A stretch of 64,000 nucleotides of DNA from NCBI RefSeq assembly GCF_963583255.1, contig NC_084812.1, forward strand, positions 26,987,065-27,051,064, written 5' to 3'. Positions 22,091-35,358 of this stretch are shown in pieces. The stretch is from Pyrus communis (lineage: Eukaryota; Streptophyta; Magnoliopsida; Rosales; Rosaceae). How positions within the stretch are numbered: the stretch's first letter is position 1; every line of letters begins with the position of its first letter. The position numbers and the translations under genes were made by a program. Below the pieces are notes generated by a model. The model was given only the letters and a program-made list of their open reading frames with translations, did no database searches and was not told where the DNA came from.

Positions 22091-25000
22091 TCAATCTGTT
22101 TGTTGCAACAGGACGTGGAAGTCAGATCTTTGGTGGATGATGGCCGGTAGATCCACATCAGATAGGCTGGTATCAATGAAGGATGTGCACATTTCTTCCA
22201 TTGAAAAAGGTATGCTGCAAATCAATTATGCAAGCCATTTTTAGTATGTAACTTGGGTCTGGTAGTGTTGGAGATTGTGTGTAAGTAGAGGCTGAATTCC
22301 ATACTTCAAATCTTTAAGAAGTTAATGACTAATATTATATTACCTGGAATCAACATCAAGCAGGAAGGAATTATTGAGCATGTTCATGTTGATTGAATCC
22401 TCCGCCATCAGAACTCTCATTTGTCCAATAACCTGATGCAACAAAACAAATCCCCAGATGGAGAAAAAAATGGGATACAGTTTACACATCTATATAACTC
22501 CGCTTTAGTTCTAGCATATATGCGCTCTCATGACAACCCAATTTAGCAAACAATGATGCAGAATTAGTTACACTCACGTCTGCAGATAATCCCTGGGCTC
22601 CATATCTGTCGTCCCAGAACATTGTTCCAATGCGATATATTTGAGGGATGCTGAGTATCTGATAATGAAGTGAACATCTCAAAATTAATAAGCCCTTAAT
22701 CGATTGCTATTGGAATTAATTCATATCATACCTTATTTTCTTTCTGAAGTAACTTTGCAAAAGTTTGTCAAGAGAAGGAAAAAAACTTCAAGAAAAAATA
22801 GTCTCCTATTGAGTACTAAAAATAACAAGTAAATAAGATAAGAACTAAGATAAAGAAATTTCGTTCATACGAAAAGACAGGTGGAGTTACCGGACACAAT
22901 TCATTTGTGATTTCATCCACCGATTTCTGAGTTTTTTGGTGCAAAACCTGCTTATGTCAAATGAAGAATACTTATATGTGCATAAAGCATTACGAATTAT
23001 TCTGGGTAATACATAAGAAAATAACAGAGGAATATTCGCTTGGTGACATAAGGTAAAGAAACGAACCAAAAATCCTACAGCCTGCCTTATGTGTTGAAGC
23101 TCATCCCAGGACGATCCAGCAAACTGTAAAAGTAGAAAACTTTACGAGTAAATAACTTTTCTCATTTCCTCGGTTAATTCGTTAGCATTTGTAACACCAT
23201 AGACAGTTTTCGTGCCTGATCTGTTACTTTGAGACACCACTGTTCCAATTTAAGCAAACCTGCTTTCAGAAATTCTCCATTGCTAAATGAGCAGCACTCA
23301 CGACGAAGCAATAAGCTGCGAGAGAAAGGATTTGGTAAATTTATTAGGAGTTGCTAAACTTTTATCCTATTCAATTGTTTGAAGTATTAAGTGGGTATCA
23401 AACTGTTGTTAAAGTTTATAACCTGTTAAAGAGCTGGACATTGATGAATGAGAAAACTTGAGTAAACATTTTCCTTGCGATCATGGGAGAGACCTGAAGT
23501 AGCAGCAGTTAATTAGTTGATACAGACAATATATGAACAAAAGTATTTTAAAAATTAAATTTAAGCTTACATGATTCATAGACAAAATATCTAAGGCATG
23601 ATCTAACTTGTTGACAGTGCTTTGCCAGTGCATGTTCAGTGCCGATTGTTTTGCTCTTATATTTAAATGTATAGTTTTGGACGAGCCTCTCATTGACTTG
23701 GCCCTTGTAGATCTCGGTGCCTGTTGATGTATATCAGAATTTATTTATTTCACGGGGCAATCTTGGTCTGTCATGTAATATTGTGGGTTAATTAATTAAT
23801 TATATATATATATATATATATGCTCACCTGAATGCACAAATTCAAGAATGGGCTAATCTCTTTCTTTAGAATGTCACGGATGGTCCCATAAATTTTCTCG
23901 ACAAATGCAGTTAGATGTTGCTTGAATAATAATGCTGGGTACTTGGCCTGCACTTTTAACTTCCCGTTGGGCTTTCCAGCCATTCCACTGTAGCCACTTG
24001 AAACTCCCATAGTAATGGAAGATGAATGAAAACCCTGGAACCGTATTTACCGTGTCACATGGTTGTCACTTTTCAATACCCTAAAAAATATATCTGTATG
24101 TGAAAGCTTACATGTGCTGTTCTATTTCTACCAAATATGGTAGCAGGAGAAGTTCGGTTACGATGTGAAGCTGAATCAGTTGCACTGGTTGCCTTGAGTG
24201 TACTTTGTACAAGAAATACGAGGGTACAAGTTGTTGAAAGCCAATATGCCAGATCATTGATATTGTTCTGACTCTTAAAAAACATTTCACATTTCACTTT
24301 GATCAAATAGTGTATATATATCAAGTTGATCATGTTTAATGTATATGTATATATGTTGGTTGAAGAATGAAGGCTATTACCTCTACCACAGACCGAATTT
24401 TGTGAATAATCCTATCAAATATGTTTGTTTTCTCTGCTTCGAAGGCTCTCCACTGAACAAGTGCTTTGTAAATAATACAGGCAGCGACAGGCCTCTTCTT
24501 GTCAAATTGTCTGTCTTCCACAAGACACTTAACAAGCACATCAAGATTTTCCTGTTTATAGTTCACGAAAATATACTTCTATTAAGTTATGGAATAACAA
24601 ATCATCTTCTTTTTACTTCTTTTCAAGCTTTTCTCTTATTCTGAACTTTCTAAATACCTGCTGCCTATCCGTGAGGGATCTTTGTCTAGTAAGGTGGGAC
24701 ACAACAGGATCTTGCTCCTGAAAGAATTTTTGCATCATTAGATTGAGTAATTTTGTACAGATAATAATTAACTTATCCTATTATTATTCAGGAAATTTGG
24801 TAATATTTGGTCCAAAGCTCTTCCACTTTCCCATTGCCATTCTCAAAACTCTGTACTATCAAAGAAAATCATTCACAATAAGAATTTTTCCAAAAAAAAG
24901 CGATGAATGAAGAAAAAGGTGATATAAAGAACTATGCCTTTACTAGTGGCTGAACCCTCTCTGGATTAGCTTTTTGCTCCACGACTACAGCCTTGCTGTG

Positions 25001-28000
25001 AAGTAATTTATTATCTGATTCCAATTCTTTCATCTTACTCTTCAAGCTGGATAAACACGAAAAAAATATAAGAATTGTACTCAATGTATATCTTTATAAC
25101 TTTGATAAAGTATTTTTCAGTTGATTATCGACTCACTAAATGCTTCAAAATTTCCAGTTGACTATGAGTATGCTTCTTGTAAAGGTTAATGGTTCATATT
25201 CGATGGAGCAACCACTTTAACTTTTTTTTTCATTTGCAGAAAACTAGGCCAATCATAAGATAGTAAAAACTATAGATTATAAGATTCTACCTATCCACAA
25301 GGTGAAAATCTTTAATAGATTGCACATTCTTACATTCTCAGTTCTTCTGAGAGCTCCTCATTTGCTGATGGAACAAGAGCCTGTTGGCGTAGCACCTGAT
25401 TTTCAGATTCAAGACTTGACAAGTTCAACTGTAACCTGATTAAGGAAAAAAAAAAGTTTGTCAACCACAGTTTATATTGATAGAGACATTCAAGAAATTA
25501 CTCAGCTTTACGACAAAAATAGAAGAGCAAATATACAGGATTACCTTTCAATAGTCTCCTGAATGTGCACTGATTTCAGCCGTGCTTCGTCTGCCTCCTT
25601 ATGCCTTGCTTTCCTTTCTTCTTCAATTTGAGAGTGATTTTCTTCAAATTCTTCAAGTTTCTTCTTCAGATCACTTAGCTCACCCTAACATCCGGTATCC
25701 AATATCAGTTATGAATATAACAGATGTGCACGTACGTACCCACATGCACATGTAGTATTTACATATACACTTCATTTAGAATCCGGCTGCAATCTCTTGT
25801 GATCACCTTAACATTCCATGTATCATTATTAATTTTCCTTGAACTGGTCAGGGTTTCAATTCCAGTGCCAGTCCCTCGTACCACCAAGGTTTCTAAAAAT
25901 GAATAAATAAAAAAAGATGGATTTGTTTGTATCCGGAGCATTACTGACATACGTTACTCCGCACGGTTCCAATTCAGTATTTCGCTTATGTAGTTTTTGC
26001 AAGATGTAGTGGTGTAATAAAACTTAATTTTCATTCATCCAAAATTAGATTGCTGAACATTTGTATTTGTAATTTTATTTTATCATTCAATCAATTAGAA
26101 AAGCATCATAGGAATTGAAGTTGTAAGGTATTACCTGTAGTTCCTCATTGTGGCTTTCCAGTATTTCTAGTTTGGTGTTATCCACAACTGCCACCTCTTT
26201 GATGACCGGGGGAGCTTGTTCAATGGCTAACTTTGCTGCTTCTTTCTCATGGATGATTGCTGCATGGGCTTCATCTATTTGCCTTTGCATTTCATGCAAA
26301 CAATGTTGCAACTTTGCAATCTCTTTTCCTTTAGTTTCATCAAGATCAATCTGCAACAAGTTGTTTGTAAATTACGTGTATCAACTTGCTTATGTATGAA
26401 CGAAATCCATGCATCAAGGTTTGACATTCCTCCAACCACCCCTTCACTGTTAAATTTCAGAATCAACATGACTGGAGTAACAATATTGTTATTTATCATA
26501 CCACCAAATAGCTAGCATTACCAAAATATGATGTAGCAAAATATTAATGCAGTACAGAAATATGACGTATACCCTCAAGTGCTTTTCAAATTCCAGTCGC
26601 CATGTTAGCTCTTCGACACGCTTCTCCAGCATGTCCTTAGCTGCCTTAAGCGCTCCGGTTTCTCTCGCAGCCTGCATCGGGGAACCATTTTTATTCTTCC
26701 CAGTTTATTAATTTTATTGAAATAGTTCAATACTAAATATAGGTGGATAGTACAGCTCACCATCCTAAGCTTCCTAAGCTCCTTCCTTGCTACCCTTGCT
26801 CTCCAGAGACATTGAAGAGTTAGACTCGCCTTTTTCTGGTGTTTATATTCAGAAAGAGCTTCAAATCTTCGCCAAATAGTCTGTCAGAAGAAAATTTGGT
26901 AGATTATTCAAAATTATCAGCTTAAAGTTACAGAATGATTTCTCGGAAAATAAATTGTTTTGTAGCATTCCTTGTATGATTTCTCGGAAAACTTTGTAGG
27001 TTTAGTTCACTCTATAAGTAAATCATTATAGAGATCTGTTATTTTCTGCACAACTCAATAATATTATTCTTCTTATCGTTACAATATAGGAAAGTTATCT
27101 ATCAAGTTCTTGCCTCTTAGTAAATATGGAAAAGAGAACCACTCGACATTCTTAAAATGCATTTAGTTACGTACTCTACCATTTACTTTTACTTTTCTAA
27201 TTAATCCAAAGATACCGAAATTCTCTGTATGCATAGCTAAAGTTTCGGTAGATTGTCCCATCCAGAGCATTTATGACCTGAATAATTTTTGCAGCCTTGG
27301 TTCTTCTCCTGTTTTGATGATCATTTTGGGCCGCCATAGTTCGTAACCCGGTTTGGATGGCAACTGCTGCTGCCTGCAATTTTGTGTAGGATATTCTGGC
27401 TTTGTGAGCACGTAGATGTTTTTGTATACGGATTGAAGCAGCTTCCTGTCTTATTTTTTCATACAACTTGCGCGCAAGTTGTCCTGTTTGAAGAAGAGGA
27501 GAGAGAAAAACCAAGTCGTTCCAACCTTAGAATATTTCATTCTATCATTACTTCCAGATGCCATGCACCGTACTATGGTAGTAGGAACAACATATTACCT
27601 CTCCAATGTTTCTGCAAGTGAATAGCAGCCCTTCGCAGGGCAGTGAACTCCCTTCTGGTTAGATGTGTTCTGATTTGCCTTTGAATGCATCTGGCAGAAT
27701 TAACCAAAACTTCAGTTCTGCGTGCATCTAATTCAGCCATCTGACCAGCTCTAAGAAAAACCTTTGATTTTCCAATCTGTAATAATCGTCGGAGATGGTG
27801 ATGAATTTTTGCATAACACAAACAAAATAATGTGTTGTATTTGGTGAACCGCATATAAGTTTGATGTCTAAACCAACCTGGTATCCCTTCAGTCCCATCC
27901 TGTCACAGATGGCAATGCATGCTGATTTTTCATCAGATCTGCACAGGAAATAAGTGGGGAATGAGAAATGAGATAACGTCCTGAAGCTAGAGCTCTGACA

Positions 28001-31000
28001 CCGTATTAGCCTATAATCCCACTCTTGACTTTGAGGTTCAATGCAGGTGCAACTGAGAAATAGATAAATAAGAGCAAACAGAGCGATTGCTGGAAATTTA
28101 TATGTACCAACCCGTCCATAATATCACGAGCCAACATTCCAAAGCGGTCGAGGAAGTCATCAAATGTTCTTTTTGTTGGATATCCAGCACAACTAATCCT
28201 AATAGCCTCCAGCACACCCTGTACAAGTACCATTGGAAGTTGGAACACACATTTCTCATTCTGTCTGTATTGTTTATTTTTTATAAATAAATTCAAACAA
28301 TCGAAAAAAAAAAAAAAAGAAGAATTACAGTCTTGATGAGCAGAGTTAGACTTTACTCACCCCACACCTCAACTGGTTTAATACGTTGGCATTCTCAAAA
28401 ATTCCAGGCTTCAAAACTGTATTTGGCTTAACACATCTGATATAATGTGGTTCTGTTGTGCTAAGTGTCTCCATTAAAGCTTGCAGTTGTTGCTGCATCG
28501 TGTCAATTTCAATTCAGATTTTCAGACTCAAGTAAAAGCATCTATGAAAATCTGGATTACCTTGAAACGGGTGCCTATGGAAGAAAACTTGGATTGTTTT
28601 GAAGTCTCCTCAGGCAGTGGAGGGAATAGATTTGCGACAAATGAGCAGTTCGAGGCATTCAAAAGAGCTTGATGTTCTGCCACTACGTAATCCTTGTTTT
28701 TATCAAGAAAATGGTCTGTTTGGTATGTCACCTGTTGACATATCTACATGAAGCAAATCCAAAATAATAATTTTCATTATGCTTGCTAGGTGTTCAAGAA
28801 TGTTCTTACATCTCCAGCATAGTGGTTAACTGTGAAGTCTGTTCGAGCAAGTTTTGGCTTTTTAAATCGCTTGTGTCCTTTATATGTCTGATACATCTTC
28901 TGTGCAAATGTCTCATGCGTTGACTTGGGAAACATACTGCATATATGTGAAATGAATTACGTGTTCGTATATGCACTAACTTAGCAGCGATCATTCATGA
29001 TCTTTATTCAACAATTTTCTTATAAAAGATTTTAGCTTTTCTTTGATTTTTATAGGAACAGGGAACGAGTTCAAATATATATTTATTATTTGAGTTATCA
29101 TGTAACACCCTGCTGAGTAGTATTATGATTAATCAGATGAGACTTAACGATATAGATAACCATATTATTAGGTAGATTATATGTGGTAAGTGTGCAATAA
29201 TATATCAGAGGTGTAACGAGTATGAAGATTACATACCATGCTTCATCGAGAAGGGCAATTATGCCCCCAGGCTTCTGCAAGAAGGACATACTGTTACAAC
29301 AATTTCAAGGATAAAAACTTTGCTGCGTTTACATACAGAGCTGTATTAAAAATTAGTACCCTCTCGATAAGATCCAAAACATCCTGGTTATCTACAAATT
29401 CTACGTAGCTCCAGTTTATTTCATCCTTTGTGTACTCTTCTTGCTCCATCTTGAACACATGCTACAGTGGAAGATGCTTATCATATATAAAATAATCTCA
29501 GTCGGACTAGGTTTAAAGTCTAAAACTGTATCTAGAAATGCCTGTACCTGATTAAAATGTTGTTGCAGCTTTTCATTTGTTAGGTTGATACATAGCTGCT
29601 CAAAACTACCAAATGAAGCATTATATTAGGTCCTTATTATGTCCAAATTAATGAATGTAAATTGTAAAACAGTTTTATATTTACTCAGTATAATTGTTTC
29701 TTCTGTTAAGCTTTTCCTTTCTTTTTCTACCATGATTATATATGTATGTACCTGTTGATCTTGAAGCTTTCGAAGCCATAAATATCAAGGACTCCTATTA
29801 AGCTTGATGAGTTTGGATCCTGACCAATTGAATTGTTTATCTTATCCACAATCCTGCCATAGATTAGGAACCAATAGCTAGCTGTAGTAAATCTTTATGT
29901 AATAGAGAGGTAAATAAATACAATGGATAAGTCTATTTCTTCTTACCAATCGAACAGTCTGGAGTAGACAGTCTTCGCCAGGGCATCACGACTTAATGTA
30001 GCTGAGTCTGGATCAAGAGGTTTTGTAATGTTGCCATCAGGAGTCACTATTACACGCCTGCAAAGCGAGTCTTCCAAAGACTTGTTATCACACCTAAAAT
30101 AAAAAATAAAAAAATAACCATGTTGGAAGACATCATAAAAAACATTTAGGTCTTTCCAAATTGATCAAATTAAGTTCTAACATGAGTAGCTCTGCAGAAG
30201 TTTGGAGGTGATAGCATGATTTATCATCTTTTAACTTGGAAGAATCAACTTCGTCCCCTTTGATGAAGTCAATGTTCCCAAGATGGAGGATTGCAGCAAC
30301 CACTCGGAATATGGCATCCTAGAGAAGGATTGATTACTATAATTAATTTATAGATATTGGATAGAGGAAAGATCATTAATTGTCTGCAGTTGTTGTATTG
30401 ATACAAGCCATGCGACTTGCTAGGGTCACTATATACCTGCTCTTCCTGGCTGATCCCGACAACATCCATAGCATTTCTGGTCTCCAAATACTCTCTTGCG
30501 TCATCTACATTTGCAACTTCATAGCAGGAGGATTGATTAAGATAGTGGAAAGTTCTCGCGTCTCCTAGCTTGTACCTCCTCACATCCTGTATTAAGAATA
30601 ACATTTCTCTGCCATGAAGAAAAACATATAGATAGAGATAGAGAGAGCTTCTTAAGAGCAATCCCTCTTTTGTGAAGAAAGAAACAAAAGGATTTCTCGA
30701 AGACTATCCTTAAAAAAAAATCAGCCAAATCAGAATTCATTTAGTTCTCTAATGGTGATAAACATTACTTTAATTATAATTTTTGTGATGATCAAATGAG
30801 AGCTGTTTTCCCATCTGGATAACATTTGTGTTTTGTCAATTACTTTACAATCGTAGCTAGTCCATGAGATTCGAACTCAGGATTTCCTCCAATATATTGT
30901 AAACTGGATGCGACTAAGCCAAATCATTTTGCACTGAACCACTGTTCATGTGAACCGTTGATAAAGTTTATCTTTTGTAGGAATATGTAAGATTGATTTG

Positions 31001-33498
31001 GATTAACAATCAGAAAATATAATGTCACAGTCACACACACCTCTGCTGGTGCCGCACAAAGCATGTAAAAGCAATGGTAGTTTCTCTCTGGGTCAGAGAC
31101 TTGGCAAACACGTGATCTTTCAAGAAGATATGTACGAATAGCAGCTCCAGAGATTTTCCAATGCTTATCAAATTGGATCTCTACAAATTTACCGAAGCGA
31201 CTGATACAAGCATCATGATTTATAATTAGCTTGAATAGAAATGGGGAAAGCAGTATGGCAAGAGAAAACAAAAGATACATATGAAAGAAATTGATCTAAT
31301 CAAGAAAGAGGTAACAAATATTATTTCACCTCGAATTGTTGTTTTTCACAGTTTTGGCGTTCCCGAATGCCTCCAAGACTGGGTTGGACTGAAGAAGTGG
31401 AAATATTTACACTTCACAATGTAGTTGCATAATAGCATATATAACGATTTAGGAAACTCAAATCTTTTCCTAGTAGATACGTTCCCAACATGAATGGAAT
31501 ATCAGTATATAACCAGTCTCACTCTCGCTCCATTTGACGTTGTTGGAAAGAAAAAAGAAAAGAAAAGAGGAGAAGCAGGGTTGCAAATGGAATAGAGAAA
31601 ATACTTAAACTGACCTCTAAGACCTGTTGTTCCACTGTTCTCCCTTCTGTTCCTGATCTGCCTCCCATGAAGGCAAGATATCTCATGAGCATTTTTGTTG
31701 TCTCTGTTTTACCAGCACCACTCTCCCCACTGACCAGAATTGACTGGCTTCCTTGTTCATTGATCATTGCCCTGTTGCACCGAATGGAACTTGCTATTGA
31801 ACGTACTATATTTTTTTTTATCAATAGCTAAGTACTATCAATTAAGTGTGCATGGTCAGGGTGTCTGAGATGACATGATGGAAACCATGACAATTAGCTA
31901 GTGTAGTTTTCAGGGCTTATTATAATTATATACCTGTAACAAGTGTCTGCAACAGCAAAAAGGTGTGGACTTAGCTCCCCAAAAGCAGTTCCTTTGTACT
32001 GCTCCATCATGTGGGTGTCATACAAGTGTGGTAGTCTCCGGAATGGATTCACCGCTATTAGGATGTTCCCAGTGTAAGTCTGGTTATATCATATCACTGA
32101 CTGTCAGGCAACTACTTTTTACATCCATGTTATCTGCTTATTTCAAACTCATTGCTAAATAAATTCAATGCATATCTCCTATATGTTCATGCGGTAACTT
32201 GACTCACATATATCTCATTGATAGAAAACCGACAGGCTAAGTTATGCAGGACTCCCGGCTCATGGAGGTAAGCCAACTTAGTCATGTCGTCAACGCCTGC
32301 TGGTGGTGCTTCTGTGTCTTTTGGGTACATACTGGACATGTCTGTAACCATCTGAAAGTGAACTCAATGCCACCATTAGTTATATACAATTCATAGCTCT
32401 TAAGAAAGTGCACTTGAGGCATCAATTATAAATTAGAATTCGGTCTGTCTGGCAGGATAAAACATTGTCTTAATTATATAGAAGGCAGTGGGACCCTGGG
32501 GGTTTTCCTGTAAACCAAAGTTGTTCTTATTCTTCTAGGGAACCATTTCAGGTGGAGGATGCAGGCACATTGGTGAACCGTATAAATCCTTGCGTTCTTG
32601 TTGTTGTATATATATTGCTTTGTGTGGTCTGGTTGGTTGTTTTCTCAGCGGTTGATTGCTATGTCTATGGTTGATTGTTTGTGTTGTATGTTCATCAAAT
32701 TCATAATATGGCGAAGGCTTAAAAATACACCCCTGAAATGTGGGGTGAATTTCATTAAAGAACACATATCTTCAACTTTTTCACACTACCACTTAATGCT
32801 TTAAAATGCTAACAATTCAACCCACTTTTGTCTAACTATGCAGGCATCTGGTAACTGTTTATGAGAGAGTGACTTGAATTGTTAAACTTCATCTACTTTG
32901 GCCTCATTTGGTATAGAGGATTGGATTGGAGTGGAGAACCATGTAAATTCAAGGCATATTGAAGGAAACTTCTCCCTTCTAATCCATTCATTTTTCTTCT
33001 TGTTCTGATCGTTTTTACTTGATTTTTCTTGCGTGCTACTCTTTTAGTATGTATGTATGTATGTATGTATGTATAAGAATAAAAGTGCCTAAAGAGAAAC
33101 TCTAGATGCATGGTAGTACTGCACTTCTCATAGTATATATATGGTTTGAAATTCGTCATCAATCAAAGAAAGTGATTACTGAAGGAACCAATAATATTTA
33201 ATGTGGGAGGTGATGTCATAGTAGCTTACAGTCTTCCCGTTTGTGGTAATAATGGTGGCATCTCTGCCATGAATTTCTTTGACTTGGGCATCAATCCACG
33301 CAGCCTCTGAATCCTCTGCCCAAACATGTGATCCAACTATGATGTTTATCGGAGTTCCCTGATTCAAATCATACAGCAATTCAAGAAAGATAATATTTAT
33401 TTCATTAGTGAATGCCAGTGAATATATATATATACACACACACATACATGGAACAAGAAGATGAAGAAATATCATGAGAAAGTAAGCTTCATTACCAT
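22091..33498 (-). CDS. Class XI myosin heavy chain
   Basis: Actin-based motor for organelle and vesicle transport. My 40 coding exons, 5' to 3': 33496-33498, 33230-33358, 32208-32351, 31934-32079, 31615-31771, 31330-31388, 31041-31200, 30437-30586, 30182-30318, 29947-30093, 29752-29853, 29548-29605, 29360-29461, 29237-29274, 28810-28936, 28561-28731, 28361-28492, 28112-28218, 27878-27938, 27599-27776, 27278-27483, 26761-26880, 26573-26671, 26135-26350, 25545-25684, 25334-25435, 24944-25046, 24827-24850 (tentative), 24658-24717, 24381-24551, 24112-24267, 23828-24034, 23571-23720, 23423-23493, 23216-23315, 23067-23123, 22891-22947, 22578-22658, 22344-22432, 22091-22214. Sum 4641 nt, 1546 aa, the usual myosin XI length. 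Residues: N-terminal SH3-like 6-50; P-loop GESGAGKT 156-163; switch I NNNSSR 209-214; switch II DIYGFE 434-439; six IQ-like helices about 738-878; coiled coil about 880-1095; globular tail with DIL region about 1126-1546. Exon 1 codes only for Met. One intron is GC-AG. All motor motifs are intact, so the gene looks functional. I cannot name the XI subclass. Confidence 0.96.
23802..23821. repeat. (AT)n microsatellite in a myosin tail intron
   Basis: A short TA tract directly left of the donor of the exon at 23828-24034. It lies within the intron and does not touch the splice site. Confidence 0.9.
30790..30935 (-). mobile_element. Possible tRNA-derived SINE in a myosin intron
   Basis: On the minus strand, GGCTTAGTCG (30920-30911) resembles a Pol III A box and GAGTTCGAATCTC (30878-30866) resembles a B box, spaced as in tRNA genes and tRNA-derived SINEs. 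It lies in the intron between 31041 and 30586. There is no foldable tRNA, and target-site duplications and the tail were not resolved. Confidence 0.4.
33046..33074. repeat. (GTAT)n microsatellite in myosin intron 2
   Basis: About seven tandem GTAT units inside the intron between coding exons 2 and 3. No gene overlaps. Confidence 0.9.
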
Positions 33499-33582
33499 TT
33501 CTGTCAGGAATCAAGATTGATCGATCTATCTATCTATCTCTCTCTTCCTATCTATGTGATGGTCGAAATTCAATACCATTGT

Positions 33583-33620
<38 letters not shown>
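33499..33620 (-). repeat. Myosin 5' leader region with (TATC)n and (AG)n microsatellites
   Basis: A short TATC tract lies at about 33521-33538 and a pure AG tract at 33587-33619, directly upstream of the single-codon first coding exon. On the transcribed strand this gives CT repeats, a common composition of plant 5' UTRs. The transcription start is probably a little further right, but no TATA box was identified. Confidence 0.7.
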
Positions 33621-33622
<2 letters not shown>

Positions 33623-34782
33623 CTGCGTGCGTGGTGTTGTTAAAGAATGTTAGGATTTGAAGGTATAGAGAAAAGAATGTTGAAAAGAAAGTCATCAAAA
33701 GCCATAGAATGAAGGAAATGCGAGTGGACCACTGCTAGTTGGTAGCTCATAAAGCAAAAGGTGGAGCCTCCTTCTCCTCGCTTTGCTGACCCAATGGCTG
33801 GCAAGGGCCTGCCTAGCTCTTCTGTCGGTCCACCGTCCAATATCACTAAGGCAATACGATCAGAGAATCGTTGCAGACTTCCAGCTGACAAACAATTCGT
33901 ACTCAAGTGGTTTAATTTGTGTGTGTTTTTTTGCAATGTTTTTGTTTCCTACTTTCCTTTTGAAAATCACGTGGTCATTGTATTTGTGTAACTATAAGTA
34001 ATAGCGTTCCTCTCGATCATCGAAAAAGTTGACGTGGGTATAAAAATAAAGCATACAGGTGATGTGAGGCGAGGTGGTCTAGGATCTAGCTTTACTTGAA
34101 TGAGTTTCATTATCAAAATTAAAAAGAAAAAAGAAAAAAGGAAAGCTCCTAATTTTTTCTTTTCTAATGGTCGTTGCATACTTTATTCATTAGACTACAT
34201 AAATCACCTGGCAGTGCAAGTGCAGGCAAATGCAACATGTCATTTGTTGTCATAGATCGATCCATAAAATAGAAAATACACGTCTCCTCTGCCAATGTCA
34301 AGCATTCCAACCGGGGCCAGGGTCCAAGACAACACTTTACACCTAGAACGGAAATCAAACAATCGGGGCCAAAGGCCAACTGTCGCTTTAAAAATCTATT
34401 TCCACCCACCGCTACTCTCCTCTTTTTAAATCCATTCCATGGGTAAGCAACTGAGAGAGGGTTTCTTTGAGACATAATAATTGGCTTCATAAATGAAAAG
34501 AAATATTTCTATTTACATGACAATGTGACGTCATTTTATCATAAAAAAAGTTGTAATCCTACTAAGTGACGCAAACATGAACCCCTTGAGACGGTTGATG
34601 CCGGTGGTTGATTCCAGATCACATGGGAAAGGTCTTTGGTTGTGGGGTCCTAAACCCAACCTTATAAGCTCTTGCAAGGTTTCTTCTTTCACACCGACAT
34701 AGGATTTTTTTACCTTCAATCCTCACACGCCCGCTTAAGTGTGACAAATTTTCAAGTCAAACACGTGGATAACACGAACTAG
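33621..34782. other. Intergenic DNA upstream of the myosin gene
   Basis: It should hold the myosin promoter near 33621-34000. Short frames on both strands do not resemble known proteins. I see no repeat of note. Confidence 0.45.
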
Positions 34783-35207
34783 TGTTGGATATATCCAATG
34801 TAAATCAACCTTTAAGTGGTCTACTACAAGTAATAGGAATGTAATATTGGAGAATAATGTTGATTGTGATACCAATCCTAGGTGTCTTATATTGGAAATA
34901 GGATTGATGAAATTCTTAATTGAATATGATTATGATACTTGACTTGGAGGCTAAGAAATTAAGTTTAGGTTTCCTTTATGGATGGAAACCCTAGCTTTTA
35001 GCGTATATAAAATAACGGTCCCTATAAGCCCTAGAATATACACAACATAATGCTTCCCATAGAGTAGTTGTATGTGGCTAGGTGTTTGTAGAAAATCATG
35101 GTGTTGCCGCAACCTTCATCTTCCTTGTTAGACTTCCATGGTTGCCATGAAATCAGATTAGTTACTCCTTTGTTTGTATTTTAATTGTATAACATATAAG
35201 GCTAACA
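34783..35207 (+). mobile_element. Relic LTR with degenerate initiator-Met primer-binding site
   Basis: The segment begins TGTTGGATATATCC and ends GGCTAACA; a TATA-like TATATAAAATA is near 35004-35014. Directly after it, TTTGTATCAAAGC at 35209-35221 is a close match to the usual plant primer-binding site TGGTATCAGAGC. I read it as a 5' LTR of a Copia-type or TRIM element. No matching downstream LTR or coding region was found. Confidence 0.55.
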
Positions 35208-35312
35208 ATTTGTATCAAAGCTTGACCTATTAAGTTTGAAGTTCGATTATTTAATATTTTCATGAATTGTGATTTTGATCTTACATCCAAATTGTGATTG
35301 CACTTGGCAATA

Positions 35313-35358
35313 CCCCCCCCCCCCCCCCCTTTTTCCCCTCTCTCTCTCTCTCTCTCTC
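35313..35358. repeat. Poly-C run of 17 followed by (CT)n
   Basis: Seventeen consecutive C at 35313-35329, a short T run, then CT repeats to 35358. Low complexity; the frames through it are artefacts of composition. Confidence 0.9.

Noticed and set aside
32890..33005. MITE-like start GGCCTCATTTGGTATAGAGG with inverted AATCC motifs in a myosin intron
   Set aside because: Only one end is recognisable and no target duplication was found, so it is not reported as a feature.
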